From contig JAYRHW010000258.1 in assembly GCA_041907145.1 (NCBI GenBank), positions 1 through 7,203 on the forward strand: a DNA stretch of 7,203 bases, read 5' to 3'. Numbering within the stretch: the first letter of the stretch is position 1; each line of letters starts with the position of its first letter. A model generated the notes under the pieces. The model had not been told where the DNA came from, made no database searches, and was given only the letters and a program-made list of their open reading frames with translations. This DNA comes from JAFLCA01 sp041907145. GTDB lineage: Bacteria; Bdellovibrionota_C; UBA2361; JAFLCA01. The translations under genes and the position numbers were made by a program. Shown piece after piece: positions 1-5,566 of this stretch.

Positions 1-2
1 AG

Positions 3-86
3 CCTCTAAAGCTCGATTTTTTGTGGGCAGGTTTGTGTTTGGTCGGAGCTGTCTATTTTATCTTCAGGGATTCAGTTCCGAGTTAG
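3..86 (+). CDS. C-terminal fragment of a DUF486 (DMT-like) small membrane protein, 5' end outside window
   Basis: Reading frame 3 is open from the first full codon to a TAG at 84-86 and gives 27 residues, including LDFLWAGLCLVGAVYFIFR. This is one hydrophobic helix followed by a short polar tail. The pattern (K-L-D-x-LWAGLC, then GAVYFIFR) matches, from memory, the last helix of DUF486 proteins, which are four-helix members of the drug/metabolite transporter superfamily of about 110 residues and unknown substrate. Only about a quarter of the protein is visible, so the family call rests on this short stretch. The gene converges with the minus-strand gene next to it, and the coding ends overlap by 23 bases (64-86). 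No terminator hairpin separates them. The other plus frames here do not give a protein-like sequence. Confidence 0.62.
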   Translation, partial: PLKLDFLWAGLCLVGAVYFIFRDSVPS

Positions 87-852
87 GCCGCTCCTGCAGG
101 AGAAAGTTTCTCCACTGTAGAAAGTGAAAGCCTAGCAGCGTGACGAGGCAGATGAGGGTGATGCTGGTATAAAGTGATAGAAGGGAATCCTGAGTCCAGC
201 CAAATTCGCGAATAAGTCTATCAAGATCTCCCGATGACTCGCCCTGGCCGCTCATAAGACCGACATCGAGCATGGCACCCATAGGCAGGCGGGAACGATC
301 CCGTTGTGCTGCAACCCATCGCAGCGCGGACCCAGAAAACGAAAGTGCTCCAATTATCAAAAATAGATAGCGATTAATCTTCCAATTGAAGCGTTGAGGC
401 ATAGGGGAAAAGAATGACAGCATGCAGAGAGTGCCAAGGACAAGCTCTCCGCCCAGTCCGGCTATGAGCATGAGCATTTCGCCTTGTCTGGCAGGAACCA
501 AGATCGTAAAAATCACGAGTAGCATTAAAAAGCCGGCACAAATATTTCTTAAGAAAAAGAATTCATTCTTCCCCGACTGCCGGATACACCAGGCGCTTAG
601 TCCAACAAGGAAAATAAACACCGGTATCGATGAGCCATTGTAAAGGGGAACCGTGGCTATGTATGCCGGCACGGCAAGAGTCGACTGCGCCCAAAAAATG
701 GCGGTATGGCCTAGCTCGTGCAGGGCAGTCTGCGCTACCCACGCCAGAATGCCGGGAATTCCCTCAATACTGGCAAAGAAAGATGCTGCCACTATCACTG
801 TCGGAAACATGAGCAGTGTCTGTAGAGAAATCTGTTTCTGTTCGGTCAACAT
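64..852 (-). CDS. multi-pass membrane protein with HExxH (M50-like) metalloprotease signature
   Basis: The product has 262 residues and about six hydrophobic segments (roughly 10-27, 34-60, 74-90, 102-120, 126-148, 160-180, plus one at 226-246). HELGH lies at residues 45-49 inside or at the edge of a membrane helix, which is how the zinc site of intramembrane (site-2-type, M50) proteases is arranged. GLGGELVLG (132-140) falls in a later hydrophobic segment and could supply a further ligand, but the classical M50 NPDG-type third motif is not visible. A polar loop at 183-219 (RDRSRLP, then QGESSGDLDRLIREFGW) is strikingly hydrophilic between helices and is likely the family's second conserved region. 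The protein resembles a group of bacterial HExGH membrane proteins of unknown role. Protease activity is inference. The start is the ATG at 850-852; only a weak AGAG lies just upstream. It is divergent from the 993-1400 gene. Confidence 0.75.
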   Translation of the reverse strand: MLTEQKQISLQTLLMFPTVIVAASFFASIEGIPGILAWVAQTALHELGHTAIFWAQSTLAVPAYIATVPLYNGSSIPVFIFLVGLSAWCIRQSGKNEFFFLRNICAGFLMLLVIFTILVPARQGEMLMLIAGLGGELVLGTLCMLSFFSPMPQRFNWKINRYLFLIIGALSFSGSALRWVAAQRDRSRLPMGAMLDVGLMSGQGESSGDLDRLIREFGWTQDSLLSLYTSITLICLVTLLGFHFLQWRNFLLQERPNSELNP

Positions 853-992
853 CTCTAGAGTCTTGCGAAGTCAAGCGACGAGAGCAACTACAATTCGATT
901 TGTAAAAGTTGGGTAAATCCTCCTTAACGAAAGCACCCTTCCAGGATGCGGGCAGCATAATTCTGGTAGAAGTTAAACTTAGTGGAGGAGTT
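853..992. promoter_or_regulatory. divergent intergenic region, candidate promoters unresolved
   Basis: These 140 bases separate the minus-strand HExxH gene from the plus-strand pilin-like gene, so promoters for both should lie here or overlap the gene starts. The best single element on the plus strand is TACAAT at 889-894 (five of six matches to the -10 consensus), but the nearest -35-like TTGCGA (863-868) is 20 bases away, which is too far for a normal sigma-70 promoter. An imperfect palindrome, CAATTCGATTTG (891-902), overlaps it and might be an operator. No convincing minus-strand promoter was found. The call rests mainly on gene layout. Confidence 0.3.
984..990 (+). promoter_or_regulatory. 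Shine-Dalgarno sequence that sets the start of the 993 gene
   Basis: GGAGGAG at 984-990 lies directly before TTATG. It is the strongest ribosome-binding site in the window and selects the ATG at 993 over the upstream in-frame TTG at 909, which has no such site and would add a 28-residue polar extension in front of the membrane segment. Confidence 0.75.
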
Positions 993-1400
993 ATGATATT
1001 TCTTGCGCTCGCATTCTTCATCGCCGGACTTGCCAGTATCACTGTCGGCAAGTCGAGAGCCGTCCAGGTCGCTGGGATAGTTGTAGTACTAGTCGGCGCT
1101 GGTTTCCTTGTTGTCACGTCTGCATATTCAGGACAGTCGTTTGGAAATTTCCCAATGATGGATGCCGAGGCAAGTGAACAAACTCTTGTTCAGCACGTGT
1201 TGACTTATCTTGAAGGGGCCTTCGGTGCGTTGACCATGGTGACTTCAGGAGTAGGAGCGCTATTTTTAGGATTCGTGGCTATCCGCCGCAGAAGTTTTAA
1301 ATCTCTGCTTCTCAGCTTGGCACTCTTCATTATCGCAGTAGCCTTCTTCATTGCTCGGTCCTTTGTCTCTACCTTCTACTCCTGTCATCATATGCTCTAA
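993..1400 (+). CDS. small four-helix membrane protein, VirB2/TrbC-pilin-like second half
   Basis: The protein has 135 residues. Hydrophobic segments are at about 2-18, 27-45, 75-97 and 104-124. A short polar loop with an acidic patch (MMDAEASEQ, 55-63) separates the two halves, and a basic turn (RRRSFK, 98-103) separates the last two helices. The second half, beginning YLEGAFGALTMVTSGVGAL and ending in ARSFVSTFY, has the layout of TrbC/VirB2-type pilin subunits: a glycine-rich helix, a basic loop, then a second helix. Those pilins normally carry a cleavable N-terminal signal and two helices. Here the first half might act as signal plus an extra helix. No conjugation or type IV secretion genes are next to it, so a role in conjugation is not supported. 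Single-gene unit or first gene of a rightward unit; 104 bases separate it from the next gene. Confidence 0.68.
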   Translation: MIFLALAFFIAGLASITVGKSRAVQVAGIVVVLVGAGFLVVTSAYSGQSFGNFPMMDAEASEQTLVQHVLTYLEGAFGALTMVTSGVGALFLGFVAIRRRSFKSLLLSLALFIIAVAFFIARSFVSTFYSCHHML

Positions 1401-1443
1401 GGCCCTAAGAGGACTAACTTTGCTCGCCGGGATGCCGCGGAGT

Positions 1444-1472
1444 TTGCTTAGCATATTAGATGCAAGTAATAT
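1444..1472 (+). promoter_or_regulatory. candidate sigma-70-type promoter for the 1505 gene and those after it
   Basis: TTGCTT (1444-1449) and TAATAT (1467-1472) are separated by exactly 17 bases, the optimal spacing. They match the consensus at 3/6 and 4/6. The -10 element ends 32 bases before the ATG at 1505. The surroundings (1441-1490) are richer in A+T than the flanking coding sequence. The inverted repeat GCAT-ATTAG-ATGC (1451-1463) lies in the spacer and could bind a regulator. Predicted from sequence pattern only. Confidence 0.4.
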
Positions 1473-1504
1473 TTCAGTGATTTTGTGCGGCTAAATAGAG
1501 AATC

Positions 1505-1900
1505 ATGAACGCTCCCGCGACTGTTCCTGAGGTAGATATCCAGAGAGCTCTGACCCACCTTGCGAATCCCGCTGAGGTGCCGATAGACCAGCTGGTGAAT
1601 TCCTTTTGCTGGACGCTTCTTCGGCATACACAGCCTATTCCGTTTCAGGCTGCCCGCGATGTTTTGGAGCGTCGAGATCTTAAGGCATCTCACCTTGAAG
1701 AGATTGGGATGCGATTTGGCACGCACGCTGCGAGATTTCTTATGCCCGACGAACTTCCTACTCCCGATTCTAGGATAGGCTCGGTTTTGAAAATTGCGCT
1801 CACCGCCTTAAGCTTTGGTCACCAATTGAGAGATCCTGAGCTTAATCCGGAGGCGTGGCAGAATCTGGGTGCGCCGACTGGGGAAGGTGAGCCAGAATAA
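1505..1900 (+). CDS. unrecognised soluble protein, 131 aa
   Basis: I do not recognise this family. The product has no signal peptide or membrane segment. It looks mostly helical: amphipathic stretches lie at about 11-21, 28-41, 46-57, 62-79 and 91-108, and a Pro/Gly/Glu-rich tail follows from about 110. A single cysteine (C35) sits in a hydrophobic core segment (VNSFCWTLLRH). No DNA-binding, nucleotide-binding or metal-binding motif stands out. The ATG at 1505 has only a weak AGAGAA upstream. It is the first gene after the candidate promoter and lies 17 bases before the 1918 gene, so the two are likely co-transcribed. Codon usage and the uninterrupted frame support a real gene; the function is unknown. 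Confidence 0.7.
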   Translation: MNAPATVPEVDIQRALTHLANPAEVPIDQLVNSFCWTLLRHTQPIPFQAARDVLERRDLKASHLEEIGMRFGTHAARFLMPDELPTPDSRIGSVLKIALTALSFGHQLRDPELNPEAWQNLGAPTGEGEPE

Positions 1901-1917
1901 CCCTTTTTAGGAATTCC

Positions 1918-2223
1918 ATGAATTTGAATGTCGCCCACGAACAGACTGAAACTACCGAACAGCGACTTGCTGCGGTTGAGATGGCTATGCGTGAGGTTCT
2001 AGCGCGAAACCAGCGAGTGGAGCGGCATAAAGCCTGGGAAACCAGCCGGACACGGCTGCTATCCGTTACTCTAGTCACCTACATCACCATGATTTTCGTT
2101 TTCGTGGTGCTGGGGTCTGTTCAGCCGATGTTCGATGCCTTGGTGCCGACGACTGGATTTTTTCTCTCGACCCTCTCGCTGCCATTCGTTCGCCGACTCT
2201 GGGAGCGGTACGCAAACCGCTAG
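1918..2223 (+). CDS. small two-helix membrane protein with N-terminal coiled coil and KAWETS motif
   Basis: The protein has 101 residues. Residues 8-35 form a charged heptad-like helix (EQTETTEQRLAAVE and onward), followed by KAWETS (38-43). Two hydrophobic helices lie at about 46-67 and 74-91, and a basic C-terminus (RRLWERYANR) suggests both ends are cytoplasmic. The pattern of coiled coil, KAWETS, helix, then ALVPTTGFFLSTLSLPF and a basic end matches, from memory, a widespread family of small hypothetical membrane proteins in varied bacteria; no function is known to me. AGGA at 1910-1913, 4 bases before the ATG, may serve as the ribosome-binding site. It sits 17 bases after the preceding gene and 34 before the next, which suggests an operon position, but such proteins may also be stand-alone. 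Confidence 0.78.
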   Translation: MNLNVAHEQTETTEQRLAAVEMAMREVLARNQRVERHKAWETSRTRLLSVTLVTYITMIFVFVVLGSVQPMFDALVPTTGFFLSTLSLPFVRRLWERYANR

Positions 2224-2228
2224 TTTCA

Positions 2229-2252
2229 CCCTTCCTTGGAAGCAGGGTTTTT
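2229..2252 (+). terminator. weak hairpin followed by five T, overlapping the next gene's ribosome-binding site
   Basis: CTTC (2231-2234) pairs with GAAG (2239-2242) around a CTTG loop. CC (2229-2230) can pair further with GG (2245-2246) across a bulge, and TTTTT follows at 2248-2252. This looks like a small intrinsic terminator or attenuator. However, the AGGG at 2244-2247 is also the best Shine-Dalgarno for the methyltransferase-like gene that starts at 2255 or 2258, so the structure may act on translation instead. The stem is short and its effect is uncertain. Confidence 0.3.
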
Positions 2253-2257
2253 GAGTG

Positions 2258-3031
2258 ATGTACCAATCCCCCGACTTTTCGAATCCCCAGTCTGCACAAC
2301 ACAGCCCTGAACGGCAGCTTGCTGGATCGCGCTTTTGCGGACTTAGCCTATCCGAACTACTCACTCGGGTGAATCCCAGCGAGAGATCTGATGACGAGCT
2401 TAGGCGCACTGTCGAGTTTGAGCGCAGCGTCTCTGGTTCTCTGCCGCCGTTTGGAGCCTTTGGGGATCACTGGGACCGTATAATCCGTGATGAGGTAATC
2501 TCGGAAATTTGTGCTCCGGGACTTTCCGAAATTAGACAGCGCGTCGCGGGACGCCTACTGATCGATATCGGTGGCGGCGGGGTTGTCGATAACATGGCTG
2601 GCCGGTTGCAAAGTTTAGCGCAGCGCTACCATGCAGCGGCATTCATTAACGTCGATCGCTATGCTATCGACCTAAACTCGGAGAAGGTTTCACTCGCTCC
2701 CACCGTCGATTTGGCAACAGAGTTTGGTGTGCGCCCGCCGCCCGGTCTGCGCAGCATGCTCTGCAAGGCCGACATGCTCGACTTTTTGACGCGACTTCCG
2801 GATGGCTGCTGCAACATCGTCATGAATGGGATAGATTCCTTTGTCATACACTACGCCGACTACCGTAGGCGGCTTACCGAGGAAATCGCTCGAGTGGTAG
2901 CGCCGGGAGGAGTGGCCTTTGGGATTCATGCTGAGCCACTGCAGTGTCTTGGGGCGCACGGATTCCTCATGCTCGATGCCATGATGCCGGTATCCAACCA
3001 AATCTCCTTGATGGTTAAGCCCGAGCAATAG
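2258..3031 (+). CDS. divergent class I SAM-dependent methyltransferase-like protein
   Basis: The ATG at 2258 gives 257 residues. A GTG directly before it (2255) is in frame and has slightly better spacing to AGGG, so the start could be one codon earlier. Residues 1-95 are polar and unassigned. A Rossmann methyltransferase core follows: motif I LLIDIGGGG (100-108), with D103 and the glycine loop for SAM; an acidic end to strand 2 in NVDRY (D133), expected to bind the ribose hydroxyls; ADMLDFL (171-177), typical of the adenine-contacting region; CCNIVMNGID (184-193) as motif IV; then the helix-turn-strand EIARVVAPGGVAFGIH (209-224), the usual post-motif with PGG. The C-terminus is short, lacking part of the final strands, so it may be a minimal or altered enzyme. 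The substrate is unknown. It is in the same orientation as its neighbours. Confidence 0.72.
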   Translation: MYQSPDFSNPQSAQHSPERQLAGSRFCGLSLSELLTRVNPSERSDDELRRTVEFERSVSGSLPPFGAFGDHWDRIIRDEVISEICAPGLSEIRQRVAGRLLIDIGGGGVVDNMAGRLQSLAQRYHAAAFINVDRYAIDLNSEKVSLAPTVDLATEFGVRPPPGLRSMLCKADMLDFLTRLPDGCCNIVMNGIDSFVIHYADYRRRLTEEIARVVAPGGVAFGIHAEPLQCLGAHGFLMLDAMMPVSNQISLMVKPEQ

Positions 3032-3044
3032 CAGCTTGATGCGC

Positions 3045-3083
3045 GCCCTAGGCTGACGCTAGGCTAGCGGTAGAGGCTTTTTT
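3045..3083 (+). terminator. candidate rho-independent terminator or attenuator before the 3101 gene
   Basis: An outer stem, GCCCTA (3045-3050) with TAGAGGC (3071-3077, one bulged A), encloses a perfect inner hairpin, CGCTA-GGC-TAGCG (3057-3069). Six T follow immediately at 3078-3083. The element starts 13 bases after the stop of the methyltransferase-like gene, the right place for a terminator. Only 17 bases remain before the next start codon, so if it terminates fully the 3101 gene would have no room for its own promoter downstream; partial termination is more plausible. Folding was done by eye. Confidence 0.48.
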
Positions 3084-3100
3084 CTTGGGGCGATTTAACA

Positions 3101-4225
3101 TTGCTTTTTACCGCAGCAGCGATTTTCCTCTATATTGGAATCATCCTCACGCTGCCGCTTTGGCTCGGCCCTAGAACCTTTCCGCTTTCACCACTCATTG
3201 CTCTCCCAGCGTGGCTCCCTTCGCTGGCGCTTTGGCTACTTTCGCTATCGCTACTCTTAGGCAGTCTTGCCCCCCGATTGAGGGGGTTACGCTGGCTATT
3301 TGTATTCAGCGTCCTTGCGTTGATTGCGGCAGATCAGAATCGCCTGCAGCCTTGGTTTTATGAATATATCGTGTTGTTGTTTTTAGTTTGGGATCTGCGG
3401 GCGGCCGAGGCAAAGACGGACCGCCAACTTAGTGTCTCCATTCTTCGTATCGTGGTGAGCTGCATATATTTTTGGAGCGGCGTTCAGAAGATGAACGCTT
3501 CGTTTCTTCACTACGGAGTGACTTGGTTTGCAAGTCCCTTAATGGATGTCTCTCCTGTTCTTGCTGGAGCCGTGGCTCTTGTATTCAAGGTCGCCCCGGT
3601 TATTGAGATGCTCTTGGGAATTCTTTTGCTGACGCGATTCCAACGTCTTGGAAGCTTCTTGAGTATATCCATGCATCTGATGGTTCTGATGTTGATTGGT
3701 CCCTGGGGCCGAGGATGGAATACAGCAGTTTGGCCTTGGAATGCGGCGATGATTTATTTCAACATAGTTCTGCTGCGAAATTCCGGCGCTGCAGAGTCAT
3801 TCTTGGTTCCGCTGAGGCGCGCTTCACCCCTTTGCAGAATGGTGCTGGTGCTGTTTACGACGCTCCCGATTTTAAGCTTCTTTGAGCGCTGGGATATGTA
3901 TCTGTCCTTTGCGCTTTATTCTTGGAACACCCGTGATGCGCGGTTTGAGCTCGACGCTGATGCCGATATCAATCAATTGCCTGAGGGCCTGCGTCTATAC
4001 GTACACAATCGAGCAGACTCATCGATCAGGGAAATCTCCCTATTCAGCTGGTCCTACACCGAACTGAATGTTCCGCCTATTCCTGAACGTAGAGTATTCT
4101 TAAATGTTGGGCGCACGCTCTGTGGAGCCCTGGCCGCCAAGGGCAGGCTAGTCATAGACGAGCGTCCGCGCATTTTCGAAATGGACGGTTCGGAGACCGT
4201 CTATGAGTGCAAGGCTTTCACATGA
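3101..4225 (+). CDS. DoxX/MauE-like multi-pass membrane protein with C-terminal soluble domain
   Basis: The product has 374 residues. The start is TTG at 3101; the in-frame stop TAG at 3071 excludes a longer form, and GGGG at 3087-3090 is a possible ribosome-binding site. About eight hydrophobic segments lie between 3 and 262. Conserved-looking stretches are DQNRLQPWFYEY (78-89), YFWSGVQKMNASF (123-135) and WGRGWNTAVWPWNAAMIYF (202-220). Together these resemble a group of bacterial membrane proteins usually annotated as DoxX/MauE-like, distantly related to the HTTM fold of gamma-carboxylases. Residues 265-374 form a hydrophilic domain, probably outside the membrane (SWNTRDARFEL, then VHNRADSSIREISLFSW). 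The redox CxxC pairs expected of an electron carrier are absent. The biochemical role is unknown. The stop overlaps the ATG of a 27-codon ORF. Confidence 0.75.
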   Translation: MLFTAAAIFLYIGIILTLPLWLGPRTFPLSPLIALPAWLPSLALWLLSLSLLLGSLAPRLRGLRWLFVFSVLALIAADQNRLQPWFYEYIVLLFLVWDLRAAEAKTDRQLSVSILRIVVSCIYFWSGVQKMNASFLHYGVTWFASPLMDVSPVLAGAVALVFKVAPVIEMLLGILLLTRFQRLGSFLSISMHLMVLMLIGPWGRGWNTAVWPWNAAMIYFNIVLLRNSGAAESFLVPLRRASPLCRMVLVLFTTLPILSFFERWDMYLSFALYSWNTRDARFELDADADINQLPEGLRLYVHNRADSSIREISLFSWSYTELNVPPIPERRVFLNVGRTLCGALAAKGRLVIDERPRIFEMDGSETVYECKAFT

Positions 4226-4305
4226 CGGAACATCTACTTTTCGGTACCAAGTGGCCCGAAGTTTTGGCCTGGGAGCTGGGTTCACAGAGGTTCCAACTGG
4301 CCTGA
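4222..4305 (+). CDS. 27-codon ORF overlapping the upstream stop by ATGA (leader peptide or gene remnant)
   Basis: ATG at 4222 shares four bases with the TGA of the preceding gene, the classic layout for translational coupling, and the frame closes at TGA 4303-4305. The peptide (MTEHLLFGTKWPEVLAWELG and seven more residues) has no match I recognise. The ATGA junction may be chance, or may mark the start of a gene that was cut short by mutation or deletion, since nearly 300 bases of poorly coding sequence follow. Neither of the other plus frames clearly continues the same protein. Low confidence that it is functional. Confidence 0.25.
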   Translation: MTEHLLFGTKWPEVLAWELGSQRFQLA

Positions 4306-4350
4306 ATTAGTTGCCAGATAGGGTGCTGTGAACGGGCAGTCAATGCAACC

Positions 4351-4379
4351 TTGTTTTATGTTTAACCCTCTAATATTAA
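4351..4379 (+). promoter_or_regulatory. weak candidate promoter in the spacer before the 4600 gene
   Basis: TTGTTT (4351-4356) and TATTAA (4374-4379) have 17-base spacing and match the sigma-70 consensus at 3/6 and 4/6. They sit in the most A+T-rich part of the spacer. If used, transcription would start near 4386 and give a leader of about 210 bases containing the 4491-4508 hairpin. Support is pattern only. Confidence 0.25.
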
Positions 4380-4490
4380 TTGCGTTATGGACCGCGAATG
4401 AAAGGTTGGAAGCCTTGCTTGGCAATGATAGTTCGCGCCTCAAATCCCTTCAATCGTCCGTTCTTCTCGATGCATCTATAGTAGTACGCG

Positions 4491-4508
4491 GTCTGCGCGA
4501 ACGCAGGC
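4491..4508 (+). other. stable RNA hairpin in the leader of the 4600 gene
   Basis: CTGCG (4493-4497) and CGCAG (4502-4506) pair perfectly around a CGAA tetraloop, extended by a G-C pair (4491/4508) and one G-U pair (4492/4507). No T-run follows, so it is not a terminator by itself. It lies about 90 bases before the ATG at 4600 and might be part of a regulatory leader, or simply a by-product of a coding region. Confidence 0.3.
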
Positions 4509-4599
4509 GCAGCGTGCCGATATCCAGAGGAACGCTGTAGAGTCCTGCCTTATATCTGACCAGCTGTCCTAAATGTGGAGCTAGTGCTACTACCAATTT

Positions 4600-5547
4600 A
4601 TGGCTGGTGAAAATCAGGAACATACAATCGGACCTTCCGAACTGAGTGCGATTCTCGGCATCCCCTCCAGGGATATCCCTGTGAATCTTGCGAAGCGGCT
4701 CTCTGAAACCGATACCCGGTACAGCAAGGTGCCTCAACGGGCTCGAGATGCCCATATCCTGCAGGTGCTACAGCGTCTCGAAGAGCAGCGCATGCAGCGC
4801 TCGACGGAAGAAAATATATCGGCATTTGAGCAGGGGTGGAAGGAGAATCTTGATCTTTGCAAGTCAAAGGGCCTGACGCGCGAGAACCTGCGTCCCAAAT
4901 ATGTGCGCCCCTACAGCCTCATTCGGTTTCAACAAGAATACATTGCGCCGCAAAATCCATTTCTTGCGTATGATCTCCTCGGTTTGGTAACCAGCTTTGG
5001 ATTCCAGCGATACTTTGCTGAATATGATTCCATCTGCGAGTTCGGCTGCGGAACCGGGCAATACCTGTTCGAACTAGCCCAGCTCTTTCCCGATAAAATG
5101 CTTATCGGCACGGACTGGACCAATGCTTCGGTCGGGATTCTTGAACTGATGGCACAGCATGGATTGAAAATTTCCGGCCGCCGCTTCGACATGCTCAAGC
5201 CTGATCCGTCGTTTCAAATTCCGAAGCACGGCGCCGTTTTGAGTGTTGGCGCTCTCGAACAATTGGGACCAAACTTTGAAGCTTTCCTTACCTATCTGCT
5301 GAGCCAACAGCCGGGCATTGTCGTTCACTACGAGCCAATAGAGGACTTTTACGAACTCTCGGGCCTTGTCGACTGGCTTGGATATCAGTATCACCGTCGC
5401 CGCGGATACCTACAGGGATACTTGCCCGCGCTACGCGCGCTCGAGGCGGAGGAAAGAATCGAAATACTTGAAGCCCGGCGCATGCCGTTCGGCGATCCCT
5501 TTCATGAATCCGGTTCGCTCGTCGCTTGGCGTCCGAGACAGAGGTAA
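4600..5547 (+). CDS. class I SAM methyltransferase of a surface-polysaccharide-cluster type
   Basis: The product has 315 residues. The N-terminal 140 residues carry a pattern I associate with methyltransferases from LPS and capsule loci: TRYSKVPQRARDAHILQVLQ (39-58), then EQGWKENL (77-84) and LRPKYVRPYSLIRFQQEYI (97-115). The catalytic Rossmann domain follows: motif I ICEFGCGTGQYLFELAQLFP (145-164), with the SAM glycine loop; GTDWTNAS (170-177), whose D172 should bind the SAM ribose; RRFDML (194-199); and motif IV-like AVLSVGALEQLG (212-223). HYEPIEDFYE (243-252) is a probable substrate-side element. The likely reaction is O- or C-methylation of a sugar or sugar nucleotide in the cytoplasm (inference). 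ATG 4600 is the first possible start after the in-frame stop at 4582; TGGAG is 19 bases away, so the ribosome-binding site is poor. GTG 4681 is an alternative. It is followed 19 bases later by another methyltransferase. Confidence 0.82.
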   Translation: MAGENQEHTIGPSELSAILGIPSRDIPVNLAKRLSETDTRYSKVPQRARDAHILQVLQRLEEQRMQRSTEENISAFEQGWKENLDLCKSKGLTRENLRPKYVRPYSLIRFQQEYIAPQNPFLAYDLLGLVTSFGFQRYFAEYDSICEFGCGTGQYLFELAQLFPDKMLIGTDWTNASVGILELMAQHGLKISGRRFDMLKPDPSFQIPKHGAVLSVGALEQLGPNFEAFLTYLLSQQPGIVVHYEPIEDFYELSGLVDWLGYQYHRRRGYLQGYLPALRALEAEERIEILEARRMPFGDPFHESGSLVAWRPRQR

Positions 5548-5566
5548 TTGAGGCAGCCATAAGATT

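Larger units (their letters stand above)
4306..4599. other. spacer without a convincing gene; structured upstream region of the 4600 gene
   Basis: With the 27-codon ORF excluded, this is the largest gap in the rightward cluster. A 70-codon plus-strand frame (GTG 4328 to TAG 4540) exists, but it has no Shine-Dalgarno and no recognised product, so it is treated as doubtful. TTGTTT (4351-4356) and TATTAA (4374-4379), 17 bases apart, make a weak promoter candidate for the downstream methyltransferase gene. A stable hairpin lies at 4491-4508. CAACT (4294-4298) and AGTTG (4309-4313) form a weaker inverted repeat at the left edge. No tRNA, repeat array or insertion sequence is seen. Confidence 0.45.

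Noticed and set aside
422..916. Plus-strand frames opposite the HExxH gene
   Set aside because: They are antisense to a gene with clear membrane topology and a catalytic motif, and their products look random.
909..992. Longer form of the 993 gene starting at TTG 909
   Set aside because: No Shine-Dalgarno before 909, the added residues are polar and unlike the membrane protein, and GGAGGAG directly precedes the ATG at 993.
764..1117. Minus-strand frame of 117 codons across the divergent region
   Set aside because: It overlaps two better-supported genes, has a Thr/Ser-rich low-complexity product and no recognisable domain.
1396..1412. Inverted repeat around the stop of the 993 gene as a terminator
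   Set aside because: CTCTAAG/CTAAGAG pairs with one A-A mismatch and a three-base loop, overlaps the stop codon and has no T-run after it.
4328..4540. 70-codon plus-strand ORF in the spacer (GTG start)
   Set aside because: No ribosome-binding site before GTG 4328 or the inner ATGs, no family resemblance, and it is as long as chance frames elsewhere in the window. Kept only as part of the spacer entry.
4450..4755. Minus-strand 101-codon frame
   Set aside because: Its left part is in the spacer, but its right half is antisense to the methyltransferase N-terminus at conserved positions, and the product resembles no family.
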